DNA from: Sphingopyxis sp. LC81
GTDB lineage: Bacteria; Pseudomonadota; Alphaproteobacteria; Sphingomonadales; Sphingomonadaceae
Length of the DNA stretch: 64,000 bases
Direction of reading: 5' to 3'
Assembly: GCF_000756375.1 (NCBI RefSeq)
Contig: NZ_JNFD01000021.1
Coordinates: forward strand, 62,001-126,000
This document shows, piece by piece, positions 1 through 6,858 of this stretch. Numbering within the stretch: the first letter of the stretch is position 1; the number at the start of each line of letters is the position of its first letter. The position numbers were made by a program, and so were the translations under genes. The notes beneath the pieces were generated by a model that was not told the DNA's origin, did not search any database, and saw only the letters and a program-made list of their open reading frames with translations.

Positions 1-393
1 GAACTCGCCCAATATATGCTTCGATCCATTATAGGGACGCGGTGTTTCGTCGCGCGGAAAGACCGGCCAGCCATCATAGGAATAGCCGCCTTCGCAGCTG
101 GTGCAGCGCACCTTTCCGAAGTCGTCATAGGCCTTCTTCACGGCGGCGAAGCCTTCGGGATCGGGCAGTTCGCTTGGATATGCAATCTTGGGCGACGATG
201 CCTTTTTGGCAGGCGTAGGCGCCGTGGCTTTCCCCCCTGACGGCGTATCCGCGGGCGTCGTTTCATCGGCGACCTGTTTTGGCGCCTCGACGATGCGGTC
301 GGCAATCCGCTTGAGGAAGCCTTGGCCGAGGGTCGGCGTGGGCAATGCCAGGAGAAGCGCGGCACAGCCGGCCACCGGGATCAGGGTTCGCAT
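1..393 (-). CDS. Secreted Cys-x2-Cys protein, partial (runs off the left edge)
   Basis: An open frame starts at ATG 393 (GAGGAA ribosome binding site 7 bases upstream) and runs off base 1 without a stop; 131 codons are visible. It begins with a signal peptide (MRTLIPVAGCAALLLALP, cleavage after about residue 23). Then comes GFLKRIADRIVE, a Pro/Ala/Lys-rich linker, and a conserved core with CTSCEGG followed by DGWPVFPRDE. The same order (G-LLKRLADR, linker, KKAY-like helix, CNDCEGG, DGRPTFPFDE) is seen in the gene at 5168-5824, so the two are paralogues. The function is unknown; the Cys pair suggests a metal site or disulfide in an exported domain. Confidence 0.7.
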   Translation of the reverse strand, partial: MRTLIPVAGCAALLLALPTPTLGQGFLKRIADRIVEAPKQVADETTPADTPSGGKATAPTPAKKASSPKIAYPSELPDPEGFAAVKKAYDDFGKVRCTSCEGGYSYDGWPVFPRDETPRPYNGSKHILGEF

Positions 394-479
394 GACATTT
401 CCTCATTTTCTGGGTGAGCGCCCGGAAGGCAGGGGCGCCGGGGAACGGCTGGTATCGGCCGGTTTTTGGTGAGCGTGGC

Positions 480-516
480 GGAGTGCCGGGGAAGGGGGCG
501 ATCCCGCCGGCACTCC
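480..516 (-). terminator. Hairpin downstream of the repeat-protein gene
   Basis: A perfect 10-bp inverted repeat (GGAGTGCCGG at 480-489, CCGGCACTCC at 507-516) lies just after the stop of the minus-strand gene ending at 530. There is no clear T tract, so it may be a terminator or an mRNA-stabilising hairpin. Confidence 0.5.
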
Positions 517-529
517 TTTACCGACGCGA

Positions 530-739
530 TCAGCCTTCGGGCTTCGCTTCGGCTTTCGCGCGGGCTTCGGGTTTCGCTTCGGCCTTGGCGCGCGCCTCGG
601 GCTTCGCTTCGGCTTTCGCACGCGCCTCGGGCTTGGCCTCGGCCTTGGCGTGCGCTTCGGGCTTGGCTTCGGCCTTGGCCAGCGCGGGCATCGGCAGGCC
701 GAGCGCGATCGCGGCGGCGAGGAAGGGGAGTTTGCTCAT
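530..739 (-). CDS. Small exported protein made of a 10-residue Ala/Lys/Glu/Pro repeat
   Basis: The product is 69 residues. A signal peptide (about residues 1-20, MSKLPFLAAAIALGLPMPAL) is followed by nothing but the decapeptide AKAEAKPEAR, four full copies (first ending in H) and a fifth cut short at PEG. The start ATG at 739 has a GGAG site 7 bases upstream, which argues that this is a real gene rather than a repeat artefact. The mature part should be highly charged and extended or helical, in the periplasm or outside the cell. A candidate LytTR site lies about 165 bases upstream (903-932). The function is unknown. Copy number is likely to vary between strains. Confidence 0.55.
   Translation of the reverse strand: MSKLPFLAAAIALGLPMPALAKAEAKPEAHAKAEAKPEARAKAEAKPEARAKAEAKPEARAKAEAKPEG
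533..679 (-). repeat. 30-bp coding tandem repeat, about 5 copies
   Basis: Five consecutive 30-bp units (the last 27 bp) encode AKAEAKPEA(R/H). The units differ mostly at synonymous positions, so the array is old enough to have drifted, or selection acts on the protein. Confidence 0.8.
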
Positions 740-902
740 GTTATGACTCCATAGTCGGTGAAGGTGGAGCAGAGGGACCGGCCCCGCGCTGGACGAGGCG
801 CGGGACAGGCCGGTCGTCTCTGCTCGCGGCTCGATGCCGCAACCGTCACGCTATGGGCGTGTGGATGCCGGCGCTCCGCGCTTGCTTCGAAACCGGATCG
901 CC

Positions 903-932
903 GTGCGACCTGGCCGCTGCCGCGTCGACCAA
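903..932 (-). promoter_or_regulatory. Weak candidate LytTR direct-repeat site
   Basis: Read on the minus strand, TTGGTCGAC and AGGTCGCAC carry GTCG cores 20 bases apart. This resembles the stronger 21-22-base repeats at 2857, 38978, 41311, 49935 and 51338. It lies upstream of the repeat-protein gene and downstream of the LytTR regulator gene. The spacing is one base short, so it is the least certain of the set. Confidence 0.3.
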
Positions 933-957
933 AGTGGACGCCGGCGCGATGAAAACG

Positions 958-1704
958 TCAGGACAGGCCGAGCCGGTCGAGCACGGCGCGGACATAGCTC
1001 GGCCCGACCTGCACGATCGCGCCATCCTCCATTTCGAGCGCGATGAGCCCTTTGCCGAGCCGCTGCACGGCTTTCACCAGTGCGGGCCGGATGAAGGTCG
1101 ACCGATGCACGCGCATCAGTTGCTGCGGATCGAACAGCTGCTCCAGCGCGGTCATCGAAATGCGGTGGATGTAGCTGCGCGTCGAGGTGTGGAGCAGCAC
1201 ATAGTCGCGCGCGGCCTCGACCCATTCGATCTGGGCGATGGGCAGGCGGAGGTTGCCGCTGGCGACCTGGACCCAGATCGCCTCTTCGCGCGTTTCGACC
1301 AGCGGGGCGCTCGCAATCCGGTCGACCGCATCGCGCATCGCCCGCCGCCGCCGCGCGCGCTCGACCGCCTGCCGCAGCCGGTCGAAACGCACCGGCTTTA
1401 GAAGATAGTCGGCGGCATCGACCTCGAACGCGTCGGGCGCATATTGTTCGAAGGCGGTGACGAAGATGATTTCGGGGCGCGGATCGGCGACCAGGTCGGC
1501 GGCGACGCGGATGCCGCTCTTTTGCGGCATCGAGATGTCGAGCATCACGAGGTCGGGCCTGAGCGTCGCGATCCGCGCTTCGGCCTCGTCACCGGTCGAA
1601 GCCGTCCCCACGACCTCGACATCGTCGATGTCGCCGAACAGCGTTTCGAGGCGCCGGAGCGCCAGCGGCTCGTCGTCGACGAGCAGGACGTGAAGCGCGC
1701 TCAT
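958..1704 (-). CDS. LytTR-family response regulator
   Basis: The product is 248 residues: an N-terminal receiver domain (acidic pair D10/D11, phosphoacceptor D56 in MLDISMP, K near LLKPVRFD) and a C-terminal LytTR DNA-binding domain (about 145-245, with ARDYVLLHT and LMRVHRSTFIRP). It receives phosphate from a LytS-type kinase and binds direct repeats. It overlaps the upstream kinase gene by 4 bases (ATGA), so the two form one operon and a cognate pair. The likely regulon is the exported proteins nearby, several of which have LytTR-like direct repeats upstream; that link is inferred. Confidence 0.92.
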   Translation of the reverse strand: MSALHVLLVDDEPLALRRLETLFGDIDDVEVVGTASTGDEAEARIATLRPDLVMLDISMPQKSGIRVAADLVADPRPEIIFVTAFEQYAPDAFEVDAADYLLKPVRFDRLRQAVERARRRRAMRDAVDRIASAPLVETREEAIWVQVASGNLRLPIAQIEWVEAARDYVLLHTSTRSYIHRISMTALEQLFDPQQLMRVHRSTFIRPALVKAVQRLGKGLIALEMEDGAIVQVGPSYVRAVLDRLGLS

Positions 1705-2795
1705 GCCGCGAGCTCGTCGCTGCGCCGTTCGAGCGGCAGGCGCGCGATTGCGAGGAAACCGCGTTCGCGTTTCAGCGTTTCGAGGCTGCCCCTGGTGCCA
1801 TAGAGCGTCTCGAGCCGCTGGCGGACATTGGCGATGCCCACGCCCGTGCCCGGCCGTGCGTCCTTTTCCTGCCCGGCGCCATCATCCTCGACCGAGACGA
1901 GCAGCATATCGTCGTCGCTCGACGCTTCGACCCTGATCGTCACGGGGACCGCGGACGGCGCGAGCGCATATTTGATCGCATTTTCGATCAGCGGCTGGAG
2001 GAGGAAGCTTGGCACGAGCGCGCTGTTGAGCGCGGGCGGACAGACGAATTCGACCGCGAGCCGCTCACCGAAGCGGACGCTCTCGATCTCGAGATAATGT
2101 TGCAGCGTCGCGAGCTCATCCTCGAGCGGCAGCAAGGCGTCGGGTTCGGACGACAATGTCGCGCGCAGGAATTCGGACAGCTTGGCGAGCATCGCATCGG
2201 CGGTGCGATATTCCTTCGTGACGATCAGCGACGAGATCGCGTTGAGCGTGTTGAACAGGAAATGCGGATTGAGCTGATAGCGGAGCGCCGCGAGGCTGGC
2301 GGCGCTCGCGGCGGCTTCGGCGCGGCTTGCCGCTTCGCGCGCGACGGCCAGCTCCAGTTCGCGTTCGCGCGTCAGCTTGTTCGCCTCGATCACCGAAAAC
2401 GCCGCGCCAAGCAATGCGAACTGCCAGATGAGCGCGATGAAATTATTGGTCGCGCGAAGGCCGAAGGGCGCGGCCATTTGCGACGATACGACGAGCCGGC
2501 CGATCCATTCCCCCGTCGCAGCGTCGATCAAGGCCAGCATGCCCGAGGCGAGGCACACCGCAGCGCCCATCGCGGCAAGGCGAGCAGCCATGTTGCGGTG
2601 GCGCGTTTTCCGAACCGTCCAATAGACACCCCAGGACAGCAGCGTCCCCATCACGCAGATGTTGATCACCGAAACGACGACATAGGTGCTGGCGCCGCTG
2701 AAGATGTGATAAGGAACGAGGTAGAGCACGCCGGACAGGGTCCAGGTCGCGATGACCAGCGAAATGGTCTGACGATGTTCGGGCTTCAGTGGCAT
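1701..2795 (-). CDS. LytS/YehU-type membrane sensor histidine kinase
   Basis: The product is 364 residues. About four hydrophobic segments in residues 10-135 form the membrane sensor, followed by an Ala/Glu-rich coiled coil. The His_kinase domain carries the phosphoacceptor in LNPHFLFNTLNA (H178), and a HATPase region contains LLQPLIENAIKYAL and the G box GTGVGIANVRQRL. It phosphorylates the LytTR regulator encoded immediately downstream (4-base overlap). The divergent gene at 3001 shares its upstream region, which holds a good LytTR-like repeat at 2857-2886, so the pair may control itself and the protease gene. Confidence 0.92.
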   Translation of the reverse strand: MPLKPEHRQTISLVIATWTLSGVLYLVPYHIFSGASTYVVVSVINICVMGTLLSWGVYWTVRKTRHRNMAARLAAMGAAVCLASGMLALIDAATGEWIGRLVVSSQMAAPFGLRATNNFIALIWQFALLGAAFSVIEANKLTRERELELAVAREAASRAEAAASAASLAALRYQLNPHFLFNTLNAISSLIVTKEYRTADAMLAKLSEFLRATLSSEPDALLPLEDELATLQHYLEIESVRFGERLAVEFVCPPALNSALVPSFLLQPLIENAIKYALAPSAVPVTIRVEASSDDDMLLVSVEDDGAGQEKDARPGTGVGIANVRQRLETLYGTRGSLETLKRERGFLAIARLPLERRSDELAA

Positions 2796-2856
2796 AGCAA
2801 TTCCAATGTGTAGTTCGCGCCCAGCATAAGGGAAGTGCGCGCGATTGACGTCCTTG

Positions 2857-2886
2857 CTCGTCGCACCGGCGTCCGTCTTCGTCGCG
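2857..2886. promoter_or_regulatory. Candidate LytTR binding site (direct repeat, 21-base period)
   Basis: CTCGTCGCA (2857-2865) and TTCGTCGCG (2878-2886) are exactly 21 bases apart, start to start. This is the two-turn direct-repeat geometry used by LytTR regulators, and TTCGTC matches the core of the AlgR consensus CCGTTCGTC. It sits in the divergent intergenic region between the kinase gene (2795) and the protease gene (3001). Confidence 0.5.
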
Positions 2887-3000
2887 CCGGATCATGCCCG
2901 GCGACACCCGATCCGCCTTGGTCGCAGGCTGATGGAACAGCCACCCGAGGCCCGATAGCCGACCTCCATTCGCGGCACCGTGCCGCCAAGGAGACACGCC

Positions 3001-3966
3001 ATGGCATATCGTTATCGCGCAGGCCTTGCCGCCTTCGGGCTGCTTGGCACGCTTATTCTCGTCGAGGCGCGCGTGACCGCCGCCGAACGGGCGGCATCTG
3101 TTGCAGCGCCCGCGGCGACCGGGCAGCCGCTCGAAATACTTCCCTCGGGGCATCCCGTGGTGCAGGTCAGCATCGATGGCTCGGTGCCCAAACGCTTTGT
3201 CATCGACACCGCCGCGAGCAGCACGACGATCATGCCGAAGCTGCGCGCCGAAATGCCCGGGCTCGTCGCAAAAATGTCGGACGACCCGCTCGATGGCGCG
3301 GCGGGGCGGAGCGACGTTGAAACTGCGGTGGTCAAGCAGGTTGAGGTCGCCGGGCATGTCTTCCGCTCGCCCGAGTTGATGCTGCTTCCGCCCGGGCCGA
3401 CCGACCGGCTTGGCACCGACGGCATATTGGGCGCCGACATCATCGCCGACTTCGCGGTCGAGCTGGACATGCCCGGTCGCCGCTGGCGCATGACGCCCAG
3501 GGTCGAGGCCGGAATGCTCGACGGGCTTTCGGTGTCGGTTCCTTTCGTCCTCGACGATATGCGCGCGCCGCGGCTGACGATCCGCCTCAATGGCGTCGAA
3601 GTGCCCGCGATCCTCGACACCGGCGCGCGCGGGACGATCATCAACTGGGCCGCGGCGAAGGCGATCGGGCTTTCTCCCGATAGCCCGGGGCTTGCCAAGG
3701 CATCGGATATCAAAGGCGCGACGAACCATGCGACCGCAAGCGTCGAAACGCCGATCGATACGCTGACGATCGGCGAGGCGAAGGTCGAGGGGCGCAAGGT
3801 GCGGATCGCCGACCTGTCGGTGTTCAAGGTGCTCGGGTTCACCCTCGACCAGCCCGCAGTGATCCTGGGGATCGACATGTTCGCCGACCGGCGCTTCGTC
3901 ATCGATCATCCGGGGCTGCGCCTGCACATCTCGCCGCCGGCCGTGCCGGCCCCGAAACAACCCTGA
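3001..3966 (+). CDS. Exported retropepsin-like aspartyl protease with two active-site motifs
   Basis: The product is 321 residues with an N-terminal signal segment (about 1-28). It has two retropepsin half-domains: the first has FVIDTAAS (D69), the second AILDTGAR (D206). Each is followed by a hydrophobic psi-loop region (GILGADII and ILGIDMF). The family is the bacterial clan AA aspartic proteases. The first motif is D-T-A rather than the usual D-T-G, which may weaken catalysis. The start at 3001 is set by AAGGAGA nine bases upstream. The protein probably acts in the periplasm. It lies divergent from the LytTR kinase gene and shares its regulatory region. Confidence 0.8.
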   Translation: MAYRYRAGLAAFGLLGTLILVEARVTAAERAASVAAPAATGQPLEILPSGHPVVQVSIDGSVPKRFVIDTAASSTTIMPKLRAEMPGLVAKMSDDPLDGAAGRSDVETAVVKQVEVAGHVFRSPELMLLPPGPTDRLGTDGILGADIIADFAVELDMPGRRWRMTPRVEAGMLDGLSVSVPFVLDDMRAPRLTIRLNGVEVPAILDTGARGTIINWAAAKAIGLSPDSPGLAKASDIKGATNHATASVETPIDTLTIGEAKVEGRKVRIADLSVFKVLGFTLDQPAVILGIDMFADRRFVIDHPGLRLHISPPAVPAPKQP

Positions 3967-3985
3967 TCGTCGAGGGAACAGCAGC

Positions 3986-5143
3986 ATGAACAAGATACTG
4001 ACCGGCAGCGCCGCGCTTGGCGCGCTCGCCATCGCCGCAACCGCCGCCTTCGCCCAGCAGGCGCCCAAACCGAAGATCGAAGCCGTCTATTGGCTGTCGG
4101 CCGAAACCGTGTCGGGCATGGCGACCGGCCAGCCGGCGGGCGTGGCGAAAAATCTCTCACTCCAGCTCGGCTCGGCACGCCGCAATCCCGCGCCGAACGC
4201 CGAACATCTGCCGCCGCAGGCTCTGCGCGCGGGCGATCGCCTGCCGCTCGTCACGCCGGCCGGTGCGGCGCCCCGCGAAGACGGCAAGCCCGATTACCGG
4301 CCCGGCCCCGCGGACGCGCCAAAGGGGCGGATCGAGCTTTACTGGGGCTGCGGCGAAAATGTGCCCGCGGGCCAGCCGGTGGTCATCGACCTTGCGACGA
4401 TGAAACCGGGCGCGGCGTCGCCCTTTGGCGCGATCCCCAATGTGAAGGCGATGGTGCCGCCGTCCGCGGGGCGCCACGCGACCTATGGCGAATGGCCGGG
4501 GGGCAAGGACGGCATGCGCGTGCCGCGCGCCGCCTCGCTGGTCGGCGATCATGTCGTGCAGGGCAATTATTCGCCCGAGATGCGCTTTGCCGTAGCGGGC
4601 GGGAATGATTTCCTCGCACCGCTCGCGCCGCGGAACTCTGAGCTGGCGTCGGGAGCGGTCAAGGTCAGCTGGCCCGCGCTCGCCAATGCCCGCGGCTATA
4701 TCATGACGGTGACCGGCGCGCGCGAGGATGGCACGATCGTGATGTGGACGTCGAGCGCGGTGCGCATGCCCGGCATGGCGTTGCCCGACTATCTCGAGCA
4801 GTCCGACATCGCGCGCCTCGTCCAGCAGCGCATTCTGCTCGCCCCCGAAGCGACCGAATGCGTCGTCCCGTCGGCGGTCGGCAAGGCATCGGAATCGGCG
4901 ATGCTGATGATGACCGCTTACGGTCCCGAGGCCAATTACGGATCGCCGCGCGAAGCGCCCGCGGGCTGGGGCGTCAAGCTGCGCACCAAGGCGACGCATA
5001 TGGGCATGCTCGGTGTCGATCTGGCGTCGCTGATGGGCGGGGGCGACGCCGACAGCGACGCGCCCGCTGGCGACGCCAAGCCGAAAAAGAAGCGCGGCCT
5101 GCTGCGCGGGGTCATCGGCGGCGCGCTCGGTTTGCCCGGCTGA
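3986..5143 (+). CDS. Exported protein of unknown function, 385 residues
   Basis: An N-terminal signal peptide (MNKILTGSAALGALAIAATAAFA, cleavage after AFA-Q) leads into a 360-residue mature protein rich in Pro, Gly and Ala. Visible landmarks are ELYWGCGENV around 110-120, a fibronectin-like stretch near 220-255 (SGAVKVSWPALANARGYIM) and a basic C-terminal tail (AKPKKKRGLLRGVIGGALGLPG). The Trp/aromatic pattern in the middle could be an Ig-like or FnIII-like fold. It begins 20 bases after the protease gene and 24 bases before the next secreted-protein gene, so the three are probably co-transcribed. I do not recognise the family beyond this. Confidence 0.75.
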   Translation: MNKILTGSAALGALAIAATAAFAQQAPKPKIEAVYWLSAETVSGMATGQPAGVAKNLSLQLGSARRNPAPNAEHLPPQALRAGDRLPLVTPAGAAPREDGKPDYRPGPADAPKGRIELYWGCGENVPAGQPVVIDLATMKPGAASPFGAIPNVKAMVPPSAGRHATYGEWPGGKDGMRVPRAASLVGDHVVQGNYSPEMRFAVAGGNDFLAPLAPRNSELASGAVKVSWPALANARGYIMTVTGAREDGTIVMWTSSAVRMPGMALPDYLEQSDIARLVQQRILLAPEATECVVPSAVGKASESAMLMMTAYGPEANYGSPREAPAGWGVKLRTKATHMGMLGVDLASLMGGGDADSDAPAGDAKPKKKRGLLRGVIGGALGLPG

Positions 5144-5167
5144 CCCCTAAAAAATCGGGAGTTCATC

Positions 5168-5824
5168 ATGCAAGCTGTCTTGCGTGCGGCTGTCGCCGTT
5201 ACCGCCCTTCTGGCCATCGTCAATGTCGCGCAGGCGCAGGGTCTCCTGAAACGCCTGGCCGATCGCGCGGTGGAAAAGGTCGAACAGGCCGCGGAGAAGA
5301 TCGCCGAGGACGCCATCAACGGTTTGGCCCGCCCCCGCGAGGAGGCGGGGGTGGGCGAGGAAGCGCCCGCTCCGCGTCAGGACGCGCCGGCGGCGACGCC
5401 CGCTCCGGTCAACCCACCGCCGGCAATCAAGACCCGTTACATCGACAGCCTGAAAACCCCGCCCGATATCGAGGCGAAAAAGGCGGAGTACAACAAGTTC
5501 GGCGAAGTCAGCTGCAACGACTGCGAAGGCGGTGTCGAACTCGACGGCCGGCCGACTTTCCCTTTCGACGAGTTCAGCGGAAAATATAATGAACGCGCCA
5601 AGCGCGCGGGCAGCTGGCCGGTGGGCCACATGCATCGCTGGCAGGGGAAGGGATCGGCGGGCACGCTGGCGGTGACGTCGGAAGAACGTGTCGAGGGCTT
5701 TCTGTGCCGCCGGCTCGAATATCGGCTGGAGCGCGGCGGTGCCTCCGCCAACCGGCCGGGCCTGATCTGCTTCGGCCTCGCAAACAGCTCGTCGGAAGTC
5801 GAAAACTGGCACGAGATATATTGA
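5168..5824 (+). CDS. Secreted Cys-x2-Cys protein, full-length paralogue of the gene at 1-393
   Basis: The product is 218 residues: signal peptide (about 1-24), GLLKRLADRAVEKVEQAAEK amphipathic helix, Pro/Ala linker (about 60-90), then a domain with KKAEYNKFGEVSCNDCEGG, DGRPTFPFDEFSG and a C-terminal FLCRRLEYRLERG...RPGLICFGLA...WHEIY. The last part looks like a small beta domain with two further Cys. The order of motifs is shared with the partial gene at the left edge. It is the third gene of the run that starts with the protease at 3001. The function is unknown. Confidence 0.75.
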   Translation: MQAVLRAAVAVTALLAIVNVAQAQGLLKRLADRAVEKVEQAAEKIAEDAINGLARPREEAGVGEEAPAPRQDAPAATPAPVNPPPAIKTRYIDSLKTPPDIEAKKAEYNKFGEVSCNDCEGGVELDGRPTFPFDEFSGKYNERAKRAGSWPVGHMHRWQGKGSAGTLAVTSEERVEGFLCRRLEYRLERGGASANRPGLICFGLANSSSEVENWHEIY

Positions 5825-5929
5825 GCTGCCCGTGGATGCGATATGGGGCGTTCGACCTGTCATATCGTTAGGCATGAGCGGCAAATCGGGTGTAAGGAGC
5901 CGGTAGAGGAAAATCCCTGGGGAGGGCGA

Positions 5930-6346
5930 ATGATGCGGTTGGTTGCTCTGGCCCTGTGCGCGGCGCTGTTGCCGGCTGAAAGCGCGGCTTTTCAGAAGCG
6001 CGAAAGCCTTGCAGGCGGCAATTCCTATTACAGCCAATGCGTCGCGGGTCCGAAGGACTATAGCGCTTGCATCGGATATTTCATGGGCATCGCCGATGCG
6101 CCCGTGATGAACACGGGGAAAACGCCCGAAGAGGCCGTGTACTGCCCGCAGGCCGGCGCGTCATATGAGCAGTATCGCGACGTGTTTCACAAATTCCTTC
6201 GCGACAATCCGCAGACCCGGCAATTGTCCACGCACCATCTGTTCCTGATGGCGATGAACGCCTCCTTCCCATGCACGAGTTCGCCCTATCTCTCGGTCGA
6301 TCCGAACACCGGCGGTGTGTATATCTCGGTGCCCAAACCGCGATAG
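5930..6346 (+). CDS. Exported Rap1a/Tai-like small protein
   Basis: The product is 138 residues with a signal peptide (about 1-19). The mature part has YSQC, ACIGYFMGIAD, VYCPQAGASYEQYRDVFHKFL, NPQTRQ and ASFPC. This Cys-bearing helical pattern resembles the Rap1a/Tai family, which was named for type VI secretion immunity proteins but is widespread as a periplasmic domain without toxins. No T6SS effector is visible nearby, so an immunity role is not supported here. Two ATGs (5930 and 5933) follow a GGAGG site; 5933 has the better spacing. Confidence 0.7.
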   Translation: MMRLVALALCAALLPAESAAFQKRESLAGGNSYYSQCVAGPKDYSACIGYFMGIADAPVMNTGKTPEEAVYCPQAGASYEQYRDVFHKFLRDNPQTRQLSTHHLFLMAMNASFPCTSSPYLSVDPNTGGVYISVPKPR

Positions 6347-6424
6347 GATGGTGCGTTACATCTTCTTCTGACACCCCGTTCCTAACGGGATGTGCGGGGC
6401 AGAACAAATCAAACCCTTTGGAAC

Positions 6425-6622
6425 GGTACGAAGTTCGGAGAGCCGCTGGTGCCAGTTCTCGGGCTCCCTACCGGTAACCGGATTTCGAGCGGCAGCTATG
6501 ATCTGTTCGCGGGTAACGACCAAGCCGACGTTGTTCAGGAACAGGGCTTCGAGGCGCGCGCTGGCCGACTTCTGATCATAGGCCGTGTTGTCGGAACTGT
6601 AGATCTTTTCGGTAGGAATCAT
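6425..6622 (-). pseudogene. Remnant of an HNH/restriction-like endonuclease gene (N-terminal part only)
   Basis: The minus-strand reading from ATG 6622 gives about 66 residues ending ENWHQRLSELRT. This matches the N-terminal winged-helix part of a common family of HNH endonucleases, in which ELRT is followed by a GYTI-like strand and then the HNH domain. Here the frame runs into unrelated residues (VPKGLICSAP) and stops at 6356, so the nuclease domain is missing. It sits in a 510-base gap between the Rap1a-like gene and a TonB receptor gene. The rest of that gap shows no gene. Confidence 0.55.
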
Positions 6623-6858
6623 GCGCCCGATCTCCCGCGCGGCGCCGACGCCGGCTATCGGCAAGGGTCTAACGCTTCAGTCCGGCGATACGAGGGGAGG
6701 TGGTCCAACGCCATTCGCCATGGGAGTGAACAGTGTGGCCACCAGCGTGAGCTTTACGGCCGTGGTTCGTCGGTTATCCTCAAAGGCGTTATCGGGCCAC
6801 TTATGAAGAAGCCCGGAGATTGGCGGCCGAAACCGGCCGTCGTGGGAAGGGAGGAATT

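Noticed and set aside
16..957. Overlapping plus-strand open frames rich in Arg, Ala and Gly at the left end
   Set aside because: They are antisense shadows of the minus-strand secreted-protein, repeat-protein and regulator genes; they lack ribosome binding sites and recognisable domains.
2443..4068. 541-residue minus-strand open frame across the protease gene
   Set aside because: It is rich in Arg/His/Asp as expected of an antisense frame in GC-rich DNA and overlaps two well-supported genes.
5930..6346. Type VI secretion immunity protein
   Set aside because: The domain resembles Rap1a/Tai, but no effector or T6SS gene is visible in the window and the domain is common outside T6SS.
6380..6394. 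CCCGTT-CCT-AACGGG hairpin as an attachment site or terminator
   Set aside because: It is a short stem without a T run, and no integrase or direct repeat is present nearby.
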